64,000 nucleotides of DNA, from assembly GCA_964016985.1 (NCBI GenBank), contig OZ024828.1, forward strand, positions 32,894,924 through 32,958,923. Direction: 5' to 3'. Below are positions 1 through 11,375 of this stretch, in pieces. Position 1 is the stretch's first letter. Each line of letters starts with the position of its first letter. Below the pieces are notes generated by a model that did not search any database, had not been told where the DNA came from, and saw only the letters and a list, made by a program, of their open reading frames with translations. This DNA is from Anodontia alba (taxonomy: Eukaryota > Mollusca > Bivalvia > Lucinida > Lucinidae). The translations under genes and the position numbers were made by a program.

Positions 1-78
1 AAACCCAAACAAAGGAAAGCGAGGATGCATGTGATAATTATGTTTTAATGCTGCGATTAGGAAAATGTCAAATGTTGG

Positions 79-81
<3 letters not shown>

Positions 82-135
<54 letters not shown>
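82..135. repeat. (GT)n microsatellite
   Basis: This is an uninterrupted GT dinucleotide run of about 27 units, upstream of the first Toll-like receptor gene. The 81 bases before it show nothing recognisable. Confidence 0.97.
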
Positions 136-139
<4 letters not shown>

Positions 140-418
140 CAGTGGTGTTGTACTTACATATGAGCCGGGGTACAGCATTTCCAACAAGATTGTATGTCAG
201 CCAAGCAATGGCTCAGATAAGGCTTCGCAAATGCGCAGGCTAATCAGGATCATTGCTTGGTGCTCAATGGGGAGCCAAACATCCCAACTTTCGTTAAACG
301 GACGATAGAGGTTCTGCTTCGAATGTGTGGATGTGCAAGCTGATCTGATTCTTCGCTGGGCGCACGAGCATTATTGAAAGAGATGTTGCAGCCCGGCTAA
401 TAGTTCTTGTTATTTCAG
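136..418 (+). other. Upstream region ending in the 3' splice site of a 5' UTR intron
   Basis: The stretch contains fragments of the dispersed GATCAG-type inverted repeat (for example GCGCAGGCTAATCAGGATC near 233-253). It ends in a pyrimidine-rich tract and TTATTTCAG directly in front of the ATG at 419. The paralogous gene on the other strand has the same arrangement (TTTTTCAG then ATG), so I read this as the acceptor of an intron in the 5' UTR. The upstream non-coding exon and the promoter were not identified and may lie outside the window. Confidence 0.6.
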
Positions 419-2556
419 ATGGTGAGAGGATATATTCGACTAGTGTTGTTGCTAGCTTTCTCATTAGTCTTTGTAGCTTTGCTACGTCAAGCCAAATATA
501 GCTGTCCGCTTCTATGTACGTGTACAGAAACACAAATTCACTGCCACGGCATAGTTCCAGACCCTGTTCCAGAAACAACAAAAGAAGTTGTTGTGTCAGA
601 TTTGCATCCGAAAGAGTATTACACAGGAAGATTTTGTAATCTCACTTGGCAGAATGTTGCAATACTATCAATTAAAACTTCTATGCTATATCCGTTTAAT
701 CTAAGAGATGGCGTTTTTAACTGCCTCGAACAGCTTCGGACTTTCAAACTTCACGCCGAAGCGTTGTTTCATGTTTCGAGTCGTTCTTTTACTGGCTTGA
801 CCAATATATTAACTATGGATCTTTCTGGCTGCAGACGTTTGTATTGGAGTGATTTGTACAAAGTATTTTCTTTGCACAGTAATTTCCCCAATCTCACACA
901 TTTGAATTTATCCAGGCCTCACTACTTGCCTTTTCACTTTAATCGGGACTGGGAAACTGTTCTTGGTTTAAGACCTATAACGTTCATCGAAATAAGTCAA
1001 ACTATTGTTTCACTGTCTCTTTCTTCCAATAATACACTGTGTGACACCTTGTCTACACTTGTGATGCAGGACAGTTTCATTTCTCAGTCGGGGACAGTCA
1101 GATGCAGTTCGGTGAGAACATTAGATTTAAGTGGAAACCCATTTACGACTGATTTTTTGAAAAGATATACATGTGTGAATAAAAGCATTCACTTTGTATT
1201 GGACTTACTCGAAAACACTGCTCGGGTATTATATTGGAATCGAATAGCGACTGTTACTGAAGGTTTGACAATGAACAACTGTTCGTTTTTTATGTTCATG
1301 AATACTTCAATCAGAGAATTGCATTTCGCCCACAATCATCTCCCTAATTTCGACGTAAACCTTATCAACCCACACCTGGAATATATCGATCTGTCTTATA
1401 ATAAAATTGAAAATATTAGTTCGAATGCTTTTCTGTATCTTACGTCTTTGCTGAGGTTGAACTTGTCCAACAACAACTTGTATAAAGCGCATTCATTTGA
1501 AGATAGATTTTTAGTTTTATACAAGAACGTCGGCCATCTAAAGATTTTAGACTTATCCTATAATAAATTATCATATTTACCACATGATACATTCATTTCA
1601 AATGGGAACTTAGAACAACTTAATATGGCTGGCAACAGATTACAACAAATTGATTTTAGTATTGCCCATCTCTCGAATCTAAAGATCCTTGACCTTCAGT
1701 CTAATGCTATAAAATATCTTAATAAATATTCGAGACATTCGCTTGATCAATTGTACCATATCCAGCAAACTATGAATACCACTAACAGAACATTCCAAGT
1801 TTTATTAGAAAACAACCCATTCTCCTGTGAGTGTTCCTCTCTGGGCTTTCTACGCTGGTTTGTCGCCTCCCCAATTTTCTCTATTACAAGCGAATATTAC
1901 CAATGTCACTTACAAGGACAGGTTATACCAATTACAGCTCTTGCCGTTGATGCGTCGCAAGAAGATTGTGAAAGAACTAAGCATCAACGCCGGATGAATG
2001 TCCTCTTATCCATTCTGCCACCTACTGGGGGTTCAGCCATAGTGATAGTGCTTATACTGTTGTACAAAAGACGTCAAAGAAGACTTTTAGAGCAACGTTA
2101 TGCAGATCGAGTTCGCCTTCTTCGTGAAAATGACATAGGATTTCAGTTTCCGGTTCTGTTATCCTACGCCAGCTCAGATTTCGACTTCGTCGCATACAAC
2201 ATTCTTCGTCCTCTTCGGGTAAGTATAATTGAGCATGATAGATAGATAGATGGATAGAGAGATAGACCGCGAGGCGGTGCTAATGAGTACCCACAATCTA
2301 TTTCTTTCGCAAAATAAGAAATATAATGTATACCCCTGTAAACCCCAGTTTACTATATAAAAGTGGGGTTTTAAATTATATAGGCGTGTTTTCGTGATGC
2401 ACACAAACGCTGTAATATGAGCTGGACACTATTTTTTGTTGTTTTGTTTTGATTTTATGAGAAGTAGTTTAGGAAACTTCTGAAAAACTCAAATCTGTTT
2501 ACAAAAAGATTACAAAACTGAATAAATTCTTCATTTAATATTTCCACAATATTTTT

Positions 2557-2600
<44 letters not shown>

Positions 2601-4086
2601 AAAACAAACTGCTTTTATTAACATATTTACATATTGCATATTTTCCTAACTTTCCCGTACATATTCGGACAAATAGGTCTGTTCAAACAGTAAAAACACC
2701 GATCAGACGTCGCTGGAACTCATTCAGCTACATGTATTTTTAATATATCACCGTGTAGTAAATTTGCCGAGTATGGTAAAAATAAATAATTTGAGGAACT
2801 GTTTTGTTTTTTAAACTTCCATCTGAAATGAAGCGCTAGCTACATGTAACTTTGCGCAAACGCATTAGAGAGGTTTTGGGGTTTAAAACTTAAGCTATAA
2901 ATAGACGCGTACAATAATAAGAATATTTCTTTAGTTTTCAAGGAAACATCGTAAAGAAAACAATTTGAATATTGAATCATACTGTCTTTGAGAAATAAAA
3001 TAAAAGACTATACCGCCCATGTTCATCTGATAAAAAATGTAAGATTTCATTCTCGTTGAACAATAAGAAAGACATCATTAATATTCATCTTATAATTCCG
3101 GAATACTTATGATAAAGGAGAAACGGTACGGTTTCAGGGGAGGCAACACTGTAAAATTATTGTTGCTTTCTCCTCACTTCTGAAAAATGGTCTTTAAAAA
3201 AAGGAAAGAATTTGCCCCCACGGGGAGAAAATTCTTTCCTTTTAAATAAGAACTTTCCGGAAGGGGACTGATGAGCAAGAAGTCAAACAGCAAGTCACAA
3301 AAATTATCTCCATTATACAAAATGGCGGAAACTCTGCCGCTTGTAGCCAGAACCCTCAAAACGCAAAAGAGCCGGAGCGTGTAACGACATATTGTTCAGC
3401 AATTTTGTTTGTGACTAACGAAGGCCCATACCAGACGGTGCAAATGCGCAGGCTGATCTGGGCCTTACTTGCCTGCGTATGGCAACCGGTTGCTTTACTG
3501 CGTTTCGCCGTACGGAAGATTCTCATTATTCTCAAACTACAAGGGACAAGAATGCTTAGTTTGAGATAACAGCAGTTGGAGATAGCAGGAGTTGAAATGT
3601 AAATAAAATAAAGCAGAATTAAACCACCAACATTTAGCAAAATTTAGTTTGAATTATGCAGCAGTTTGACGTTTAGGTGTTTGAGATAACGCTATTCAAC
3701 TGCATTTGTTTCAGCGTCGCCTAAAGGCTATTACAAACATCGACAGAGATCTTGTGTGCTTTGCTGATAAACATTTCATCCCCGGCCAAACCATCTTCTC
3801 AGAAATGATTCGATGCTTAGAAGATTCTGCTGTATTTGTCGCTGTAATGTCGGAGAATTACTGCGAAAGTAACTTTTGCAAATTTGAGATAGAGCAGGCA
3901 CGTGTGATGGAAAAGCCCATTATACTCATATTCAAGGAGCATGTCGCAGAAGACAAGATGAATCACGTTACCAAGCAGATTTTCAGGCACTTCACCCGCG
4001 TTAAATGTGTGTTCGAAGACGGCCATGCTAGAATTCAGCCCGACTGGACACAGCTGTGCGAGGCGATCATCCAATTAATGTATTGA
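419..4086 (+). CDS. Toll-like receptor, copy 1 (LRR-TM-TIR), two coding exons
   Basis: This encodes a type I membrane pattern-recognition receptor with an extracellular leucine-rich repeat domain and a cytoplasmic TIR domain that would recruit adaptors such as MyD88. Exon 1 is 419-2218, donor CGG|GTAAGT; exon 2 is 3715-4086, acceptor TTTCAG, phase 0, giving about 723 residues. In order: a hydrophobic signal peptide (about 1-26); an LRRNT-like cluster CPLLCTC (from 29); irregular LRRs; a clean LRR block from about 319 (LDLSYN, LNLSNNN, LQSN); an LRRCT at NPFSCECS (about 467); a transmembrane segment (about 529-549) followed by KRRQRR; and a TIR domain from FPVLLSYASSD (about 577). The TIR keeps the BB-loop proline (FIPG), MSENYCESNFCKFEIEQA and a C-terminal W. 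There is a single cysteine cluster next to the membrane. The intron splits the TIR after box 1; read-through would stop after VSIIEHDR and give a TIR-less form. The ligand is unknown. An AATAAA overlaps the stop codon. Confidence 0.93.
2267..2399 (+). mobile_element. PalA MITE, right half only
   Basis: The copy lies in the intron of the first TLR gene. It begins inside the palindromic core (GAGGCGGT..) right after a GATA-like simple repeat, runs through the AAACCCCAG/AGTGGGGTTT hairpin arm and ends in the standard terminus GTTTTCGTGATG. The whole left arm is missing, as if the element broke at the hairpin tip. Confidence 0.85.
2400..3714 (+). other. Remainder of the TLR copy 1 intron
   Basis: This is non-coding intron sequence. 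It holds a poly-T tract of about 40 bases at 2560-2599, a fold-back at 3185-3246 and a GATCAG-type repeat fragment around 3430-3470 (CAAATGCGCAGGCTGATCT). It ends in the acceptor TTTGTTTCAG at 3705-3714. I see no alternative exon. Confidence 0.7.
3185..3246. repeat. Short fold-back (AAAGGAAAGAATTT inverted pair)
   Basis: AAAGGAAAGAATTTG is followed after a short C/G loop by AAATTCTTTCCTTTT, forming a hairpin inside the TLR intron. Related arms (AAATTCTTTCCTT with nearby GGTCTACTC) recur near 16.79, 18.99, 48.62 and 53.00 kb, so this is a dispersed small element. Confidence 0.65.
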
Positions 4087-5000
4087 ATAAATATAGGCCA
4101 CGTCAAGCGGAAAAGTGTCTTTAACCATGCGCAATATGCGGAAGCCCAATGTAACATGCGGGCCTTTGCGCACTATTCATACATTCTGTAGTATTCAATG
4201 ATTCTGTTAGCGGGCAGCGAAGGCCCTGATCAGACTGCACATATGTGCAGTGATCTGAGGCTTCGCTGTCCGCGTATGCCGGGAGACACGTTTTCGCACG
4301 GCGCAGTCGATATAATGCTGTCATGAGCCCCAATAAGAGAAGACAGAGCTACCCTCATATGCGCCAGCGAAGACTTAGGTCAGCGCATCAGCGCAGTCCG
4401 GTCTGATTCTTCGTTGCCTTCAAGAAGAAACCTATCCTTGGCTAAATAAAACACGGTGGGTAAACAGGCAATTACAATTCATCCTAAGGACTGAAAATTA
4501 AGATCCCGCGAAAAGTTAGCCAAGCTTTAATGATGCTATTCAACCTAAAAACTGTAGCAAATATAACCTTTGTAGTAGACGTATAGGTGGAGTTACATAT
4601 ATCTTAAATCTTTCTAAAGAGATCAAACCGAAATCTTCGGGAAATTCGCGATAGCTCCACCAGTTTTTCCATTTCATATTAAAATAGTGCATAACTAGAC
4701 TTAATGCACCGTAAGCAACAAAGGGTGTTAGAATCAGCAAAGTGATGGTCCCCGACCCTAACACTACTGTTAGTAAGGAGGGGGGGATGGGTGCCTACCT
4801 TGGGCAGAATCTGGGTGCCTAAATCAACATATATAGGTAGGGGGTGGTGGCGTGGGGTTGTACAGTTTATTACAGGTTGAAGCGAGTGTCTTTCATTTCC
4901 GCATTGTCAATTCACCGGCAGCCTCGATCCCGATATATTTCCGGAAATTTTTCGCTCGGCAATTATCGGAACTTACGATTGAGAAAAGGGTCTATTGACT
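4087..5000. other. Intergenic, downstream of TLR copy 1; GATCAG-type inverted repeat
   Basis: No gene was recognised. Between about 4190 and 4300 lies an inverted repeat of the dispersed GATCAG family (GAAGGCCCTGATCAGACTGC against GCAGTGATCTGAGGCTTCG). Two more partial arms lie near 4360-4420. A further AATAAA is present near 4445. Confidence 0.5.
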
Positions 5001-5402
5001 AGTAAAACTTCAGCGACTCGTGCACCGATGCCTCGTTTACTGTGGCTGATTCAAGCTCTTTTTCTTTTCTTTTTTTTTTTTTTTTTTTTTTTTTTTTGAG
5101 TTTCTAAGGAAATACTTCCGATAGCTCAAGACAGCAAATATTTAGGGATGATTAATGAAAGTTTCCTTTTTATCATGACAATGTATGTTGTGTGTACTCA
5201 TAAGAATCGCCTCGTTGAGGCGATTCTAATGAGTCCTAACAGCATGCCATTGTTTTATAGAAGACCGTAAAGACTTCCCTAAATTAACCCCATTTTCGTC
5301 CTGCCCTGGCGCTTTGATTAACCCTTAGGGGCTTGAACTACCCATGTCTAGAATATATTTCCCTGGTCCCAAAGATGTTACAGGCTTTGTAGTAAGACTG
5401 TA
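5001..5402 (+). mobile_element. PalB MITE, degraded
   Basis: The layout matches better PalB copies: GATGCCTCGTTTACTGTGGC on the left, a poly-T run (about 5066-5097), the palindrome GTACTCATAAGAATCGCCTC/GAGGCGATTCTAATGAGT at 5195-5235, and CCCATGTCTAGAA with GACTGTA on the right. The outer terminal repeats are eroded. Confidence 0.65.
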
Positions 5403-5536
5403 TTTTGACTTTACTGTTTGCAGCATCTTGACTTTTTTAATTTTATATGGGATAAGAATTAAGCAATTAGCACCCATGTAAATTGTGACAGGATGCACAG
5501 GTTGATAGTAGTCTTCGTTTACGCACACTTCAAAAA

Positions 5537-5565
5537 GTGTTTGTTTGTTTTTGTTTTTTGTTGTT

Positions 5566-5600
<35 letters not shown>

Positions 5601-5738
5601 TTTTTTGTTTTGTTTTGTTGTTTATTTTTTTTTTTTTTTTTTGTTTTTTTGTTTTTTTTTTTTTTGTTTTTTTTTTTTGTTTTTTTTTTTTGTTTTTTTG
5701 TTTTTTTGTTTTTTTTTTTTTTTTGTTTTTCTTACATT
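5537..5738. repeat. T-rich low-complexity tract
   Basis: About 200 bases of T are broken only by single G residues and a few A or C. Long open frames here encode only Phe, Val, Cys and Leu and are composition artefacts. A (CT)n run follows at 5800-5819. Confidence 0.95.
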
Positions 5739-5843
5739 GTACTGTTTTGACAGATAAGATACAATTTTTGTCATCCGAAAATACTGCTATTTTTATTTTC
5801 TCTCTCTCTCTCTCTCTCTATGGGAATATATAAAATCGTATGT

Positions 5844-5891
5844 TATAGTACTCATTAGAAGCGCCTCGATAAGGCGCTTCTCATGAGCATC
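5844..5891. repeat. Solitary palindromic core (PalA/PalB type)
   Basis: TAGTACTCATTAGAAGCGCC is followed by its near-complement GGCGCTTCTCATGAG. I see no PalA or PalB terminal repeats attached to it. It lies 23 bp from the left end of a PalA copy. Confidence 0.75.
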
Positions 5892-5913
5892 AACGACATA
5901 TTTTTTTATATCT

Positions 5914-5988
5914 CATAACGAAAACACGCCTATTCAAATATATTGAAAATTTCACCACCAAAAAATGAAAGTTCTCAGATTAAAATTC

Positions 5989-6032
<44 letters not shown>

Positions 6033-6217
6033 CATATTTCTGCTCAAAACATAGATTGTGGGTACTCGTTTGAACCGCCTTGTACCAACAATCTATGTTT
6101 TTGAGCAGAAATAAGAAAAATAATGTATACCTCTGTAAACCCCAGTTTTACGTACTACAATGTATATAAAAGCGGGGTTTAAGGGGATCAAATTTATATA
6201 GGTATGTTTTCGTGTTG
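5914..6217 (+). mobile_element. PalA MITE
   Basis: The left end is CATAACGAAAACACGCC and the right end is GGTATGTTTTCGTG. A poly-T expansion (about 5991-6032) enlarges the left arm. The core is asymmetric: the left arm GTACTCGTTTGAACCGCCTT is kept but most of the right arm is missing, leaving GTACCAACAATC. Confidence 0.85.
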
Positions 6218-6469
6218 GAAAACTGAGAAAAATATTATGTGAATAGCCCCTCTAATCTGGAGCTATGATATGATAACTTCATACCTCAAAATGAGCGTCT
6301 AATATCAGTGCACATGCGTATCAGAAATAAATGGGATGATCTACACATGGCACTTAACGTTTCAAGCAGGCCAGCAATATAACAATTATTATATGCCATT
6401 ATCTTAAAACATATATGTTCAATTTGTACATGTACCACTTAGCCAAATTAGTAGATAAAATAGTCACAA

Positions 6470-6744
6470 CATTATGAAAACAAGCCTATTCAAATATACT
6501 GAAAATTTTACCACTAAAAAACTGAAACTTTTAGGTAAAATTCTGATATTTTTCATATTTCTGCTCAAAACATAGATTGTCGGTACTTGTTAGAACCGCC
6601 TCGGCGAGGCGGTTCTAACAAGTACCCACAATCTGTTTTTGAGCAGAAATAAGAAAAATAATGTATACCCCTGTAAAGCACAGTTTTACTATATAAAAGT
6701 GGGGTTTAAGAGGGTCAACATTACATAGACAGGTTTTCGTGATG
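6470..6744 (+). mobile_element. PalA MITE
   Basis: The copy is complete: CATTATGAAAACAAGCC on the left, an intact core with GCCTCGGCGAGGC at its centre, the CCCCTGTAAAGC arm, and GGTTTTCGTGATG on the right. The bases flanking the element are A on both sides. Confidence 0.9.
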
Positions 6745-6774
6745 AATTTTCTCACTTTTCCAAGAAATGATATG

Positions 6775-6845
6775 TGTATGTAATCATTAGAAGTGTCTCA
6801 ACGAGGCGCTTCTAATGAGTATCACATCATATAATTACATACATA
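6775..6845. repeat. Solitary palindromic core, second example
   Basis: AATCATTAGAAGTGTCTC pairs with GAGGCGCTTCTAATGAGT, and outer sequences TATGTGTATGTAAT and ATTACATACATA extend the fold-back. It lies about 30 bp from the right end of a PalA copy. The sequence from here to 7347 is AT-rich with poly-T runs and shows no gene. Confidence 0.65.
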
Positions 6846-7347
6846 AATAAGACAAAAATAGTATGTGTAGTATCTTACTATCTAAAACTATGCAAGCTTT
6901 GTTATTTTCGATTTGCACTATATAATACAGGGATAATGACACAGATTTCTGCAATAAAGAACAAAAAATAAGTTATTGAATGTGAAAAAAAAATAAGAAT
7001 TTACAAATAAAACAAAATTGTTTTTTTTTTTGTTTTTTTTTTTTTTTCAAAAAGTGCAGAGTTCTGAAACTTAATTACAAAATTGCTTAATAACTGAGAC
7101 CCCCATAAAACCATGTTTCCGCAATGTTGTAGGGGAACATGGGGATTCAAATTACATAGACTTGTAAACCTGATACATGTACATATAAGTATTTGCCAAA
7201 TATCTTCTTTCATGTATAGAGAAATAAGACAGTGGAACAGAATTTTAAATACTACTACAACCTTTTTAGCACATTATTTAATATGACTTTTTGTACATGT
7301 ACATTCCTTTTTATAACCAGAATACCTCTGTATGTTTTTGTGTGTAT

Positions 7348-7470
7348 AGGTATGGGGTAAAATATAACCTTGTCTAATGACCTTGAGCTTCTGATTCCCA
7401 ATTGTATTACGTCAAATAGAAAATTGAAACCAGAAGTCCCAGGTCACCGGACAAGGTTATATTTATACCT
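7348..7470. mobile_element. Short fold-back MITE-like element
   Basis: AAAATATAACCTTGTC near the left end pairs with GACAAGGTTATATTT near the right end, and CTTCTG pairs with CAGAAG further in. The unit is about 120 bp. The transposon family was not identified. Confidence 0.6.
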
Positions 7471-7589
7471 ACATTTCATGCGTGTATGTACATACTGTAT
7501 GTTTCATAAGTATTCGGACAAACAGGTCTAAGGAAAACGTTTGGTCCGTATCTACACTGTTTGCGACTCATCAATCAGTTTAGGCCACA

Positions 7590-7804
7590 TAAACCCATTA
7601 ATGCCCTGTGGACTCTTCTATTATAACACTTTGGACCGGTCTGTTTCCAATACCAGGTTATGTTGTTAGTTTTATTATGACTATGTTTTATAGAAATACC
7701 TGAACATAATGCAAACAGAGTTCTGCGTTCTGCGACATCTGATCTGGATCCAGACTGTTTGCCAATGTCCCTTATATGGGACGCTAGACATAAAAGGGTT
7801 AACA
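7590..7804. mobile_element. TTAA-type MITE, degraded
   Basis: The right side ends AAAAGGGTTAAC and an internal arm GATCTGGATCCAGACTGTTT belongs to the AAACAGTGTAGATCCAGAT core shared by the TTAA group. The left end (CATTAATGCCCTGT) is eroded. Confidence 0.5.
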
Positions 7805-8540
7805 GCAATTAAAATTGACCCATCCTTATTGTTCCAACTTTAGGACAAGTATGGTAAGGACTTAAGATTTTCGAATATCTAGGGTATATGCTGTTGGTGT
7901 TGTTGCAGAAATCTTGTTAAAAAAACACATATCCTTTTAAATTTTTTAATTTCGACACTATAGCCGATTTCATACAGCTTCCGTACTTTTTTCGTAATTC
8001 ACTCGTAAAACAAGTCACGTGGCGCTTTGTTATATAACGATCTCGGAATAAGAGATATGGCGGGCATTACAGCTTCATTAAGACTGAGCCACTGTCGACA
8101 GGGTGCATCATCTTTCCAAGGCTCACGTAAAGAGTAAAGAAAAACGAATGTTATTTCCTTGAATTTGAAGGCTTTTGCAACCCTTTACAAGGCAGGTAGT
8201 AGGCATAAGCTCCAATGACTTGAACACCGATGTCTCGTTTACCGTGGCTGACCCGAACAGTTTTGAGTTATTTTCTGGAATTTGAAAGCTTTTGTGACCC
8301 TTTACACGGCAGATGGTAGACATAATCGCTGAAAAATACCTCGCATCAGAGAGAGTTTTTATCAAATACAATGTATTAGGCGCGGCCATTTTGTTTTTAT
8401 TCTGGCTTTGATTGGTCAGTGAAATTTCTGTTAGGAAAGCGATCGTGGATATTTGGGACTTTCCCTTAAAGGCGGACTTAAATCGGCTGTTTGCTAAGTA
8501 CATGTGATAACCCTGTCAACACTGTAGACCGGTACCGATA
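7805..8540. other. No gene recognised; duplicated segment and PalB fragment
   Basis: The segment contains a PalB terminal fragment (about 8205-8265, CGATGTCTCGTTTACCGTGG) fused to a sequence that recurs at 8950-9020 (TTTTGTGACCCTTTACACGG, GGTAGACATAATCGCTGA). This shows a local duplication in which PalB pieces were carried along. Confidence 0.5.
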
Positions 8541-8718
8541 CCTATGCAAACAGTGTAGATCCAGATGAGATTGCTCAGAATGAGCCATCTCATCGGGATC
8601 TTTATTGCGTGCCATCTTGTATATGATCATTGACTAAACCCCATATTTACAAAGAATGGGCATGTCCAAATCCAAAGATGGAAGACCATTTCAGAAACTG
8701 AGGGATGAAAGGGTTTAA
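8541..8718 (-). mobile_element. TTAA-type MITE
   Basis: It contains GCAAACAGTGTAGATCCAGA and a diverged inverse arm (GAGATTGCTC.. ATCTCATCGGGATC). The far end, TTTCAGAAACTGAGGGATG followed by AAAGGG, is the reverse complement of the end seen at 46.24 kb. The terminal tetranucleotides are mutated. Confidence 0.6.
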
Positions 8719-9069
8719 GTGTCATGTAAATCATAAATGGGAATGAACACACTTGCATGGGAGATAGCCTTCAATATTGGTTTGCCTTCCTTATAAATTG
8801 GATGGAGTCTAAAAGTAAGAAGTTGCATCAAAGGAGAAGCAAACTCGTTCCTTTTAGAGAACATCTCTTTTCAGAAGTGGCTTGGGGTGATGGAAAGAAA
8901 ACTGAGGTCACAAATTTTGTCTTCCTTGAAAACGGTAGTCGGGAACTTTACCAAGTTTTGAGTTATTTTCTGGAATTTGAAGGCTTTTGTGACCCTTTAC
9001 ACGGCAGATGGTAGACATAATCGCTGACTCTAATCCTCTTAATGCAATGATCCACGAAAGGCTAAGACG
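8719..9069. other. No gene recognised
   Basis: An open frame in this stretch (8757-9014) has no recognisable domain, and its second half overlaps the duplicated segment also found at 8250-8330. I treat it as non-coding. Confidence 0.5.
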
Positions 9070-9378
9070 TACAGTAAAGCTCCAATGATTCGAAAACCGA
9101 TTCTCGTTTACCGTGGCTAACTCAAACACAGTTTTGAGTCCTTAAGTAATTCTTCCGATATTTCAATAAAAAAAATATTTAGGGATATTTAGGCAATATT
9201 TTTCTTATCTTATCATGGAAATGTATGTTGTGTATACTCAGCAAAATCGCCTCAATGAGTTCACTCAAGGTAGAATTCATTTTATAGAAGCGCTATGACC
9301 CTCAGTGGTTTGAACTACCCGTGTCTAGAACAATTTTCCATGGCCCCATCGATGCTCGTGGCATTGAATTTCGACTGT
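9070..9378 (+). mobile_element. PalB MITE, degraded
   Basis: It begins TACAGTAAAGCTCCAATG and ends GAATTTCGACTGT, with ATGTATGTTGTGTATACTCA and AATCGCCTCAATGAG remaining from the core. The right arm of the palindrome has been lost. Confidence 0.7.
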
Positions 9379-9975
9379 GCCTTAGGGGGATTTAGAACTG
9401 GAAATAGATGTATCTAGATCAGACAGTGCAGTTTTATTCTGACCGTGACGTTTGTGACCTTTGTTGTATGCCGACCTCTTCTACAGTATCCAGTTATTCT
9501 GTAAGCGGATGTGCAAGCAGGTCTGTGCTGTCACCAGCTTTACGTTGCATCTAAGAAATTATGCCCTTAATGTGCCCTTCAGGGGACATATTGCTTTTTT
9601 GTTCATACATTAGTTCGTTACTCCTTAGCCTGTGTACAATATACATAGGGGTTGATAGGGCTTATTTGCGATAAGTCAGCCTTTAAAAAATTTATTCAGT
9701 ATTTCCCATACTTATTTGAACTGATGAATAGATCACCTAATCAACGTTAGAAAATGATCGGAGTAAATTAATGCGAGGTATAAACAGCCCTCAGTATTTT
9801 GTTTATTCACAATTCCAAGGCGGTTACTCTGTTGCAATTCTTCTTTGTTCGCGCGCGTCAGTGGTTCATGTGTGGCGTTTGTTTTGTTGTTGAATAGACC
9901 TCATCTCTCCTTCTTTCGGTGCCTCGGGAAGGCTGTGTTTTGTAACTGTAGCTTTTCCTAGGTATCTGCCTGTCC
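9379..9975. other. No gene recognised
   Basis: I find no supported coding sequence, terminal repeat or tandem structure. A short phrase (CTTCGTGATTGTGGC-like, near 9940) also occurs around 52.88 kb (CCTCCTTCTTTTGGTGTCTC), suggesting a dispersed repeat shared by both places. Confidence 0.4.
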
Positions 9976-10146
9976 CTTTAAAGCGTCAAACAGGAAAATG
10001 GCTTATGCCATTTTCCAGTTTGACGCATTAAAGTGACAGGCTAAAGCGTCAATCTGGAAAATGTCCTCTACCATTATCCAGTTTGATGCTTTAAAGGAAC
10101 AGGCATATAAGCCATTTTCCAGTTTGACGCTTCAAATGGACAGCCA
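9976..10146. repeat. Tandemly duplicated palindrome
   Basis: GCGTCAAACAGGAAAATGGC and GCCATTTTCCAGTTTGACGC form a palindrome of about 44 bp. A diverged second copy (GCGTCAATCTGGAAAATG.. CATTATCCAGTTTGATGC) and a third half-copy follow. The units are separated by TTAAAG and CCTGTC-like sequence, with a period of roughly 66 bp. Confidence 0.85.
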
Positions 10147-10239
10147 TATAGTTGAGCGAACACCAATTTCTAGTTTATTGGGTATGTCTAAAGCAAACCA
10201 CTTCCTTGCAAACGTAAGACAGTTAACGAAACTACCAAA

Positions 10240-10367
10240 AGTAAGAATGAGTATATGAGTGTCTGTACATGAATAAACTTGTATATAAAGAAAAAAGGAC
10301 TATACAAACCGCAACGTTAGAAAGCATACCTTCTGACATGTACTTCTAAAATAGACTCTAATCAGCT
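10240..10367. other. Partial copy of the 10-16 kb module
   Basis: TGTATATAAAGAAAAAAGGAC and CCGCAACGTTAGAAAGCATA match parts of the amplified module described at 10655-13990. This fragment lies immediately left of a PalA element, which may have split it from the rest. Confidence 0.5.
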
Positions 10368-10647
10368 CATCACGAAAACATGCCTATATAATATTAACCC
10401 CTTAAACCCCACTTTTATATAGCAAAACTGGGGTTTACAGGGGTAAACATTATTTTTATTATTTCTGCTCAAAACATAGATTGTGGGTACTCGTTAGAAC
10501 CGCCTCGGCGAGGCGGTTCTAACGAGTACCTAACAATCTATGTTTTGAGCAGAAATGTGAAAAATATCAGAGCTTTTTATCGGAAAATTTTCAGTTTTTG
10601 AAGCTGAAATTTTCAATCTATTTGAATATAGGCATGTTTTCGTAATG
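10368..10647 (-). mobile_element. PalA MITE
   Basis: The copy is complete and inverted: CATCACGAAAACATGCC on the left and GGCATGTTTTCGTAATG on the right, with a near-perfect core around GCCTCGGCGAGGC. The flanking bases are T on both sides. Confidence 0.92.
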
Positions 10648-11310
10648 TTGTGCAACCGGCATAGTTTGATTATAGTCTTCGTTATCCGCATGGAAAAATT
10701 GCATATTTGTCTGTCAAAAGGGTGTGCAGTAAAGTTTTGATCAAACTGTGCAAATGTGCAGGCCGATCTGAAATTTTGTTGGGCGCAACATGCCCGAAGG
10801 TTCATTTACTGACGTTTGTGGCTTATGTATATTTGTTTGTATGTGTTTTGTATATATTACCATTTGATGATTATTTGTATGATATGTCTTTGGGTTTATA
10901 TAACCAGGTTTCATTGTACTTTGACTGACCGAACCTGCATTACACTTGGTACCAGACTTTTTCAAATCTGTATATAAAGATAAAAGAACTATAAAACTTG
11001 CAACGTTAGAAAACATACCTTCTAACATGTACGTTCAACAAAAACTCTGATCAGACTGCGCATCTACATCCTCGTCTATCCATAAACATGTTGTGATCAA
11101 ACTGCGCGAATATGCAGGCCTATCTGAAACTTTATTGAACGCAACATGTCCGAATGTACGTTTTCTGACGTTGAGGCTCATGATAAAAAAAGTCATTATA
11201 TTTGTTTGTATGTGTTTATATAAAACATGCGTTTTTGTTTAACATGTGTTTCGGATATAACCAGCGTTTCTTTGTAGTTCGACTTGCCGAACCTGCATCA
11301 CATTTGGTAC

Positions 11311-11336
11311 TACTATGCTTTCGACATCTTTCAGAA

Positions 11337-11375
<39 letters not shown>

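Noticed and set aside
2146..4086. TIR domain as a bacterial anti-phage (Thoeris-like) effector
   Set aside because: It is fused to an LRR ectodomain and a transmembrane segment and split by a spliceosomal intron, so it is an animal Toll-like receptor.
5493..5833. Phe-rich open frames
   Set aside because: They are translations of a poly-T tract.
10480..10545. GC-rich hairpins as transcription terminators
   Set aside because: They are centres of repeated MITEs in a eukaryotic genome and are not placed at gene ends.
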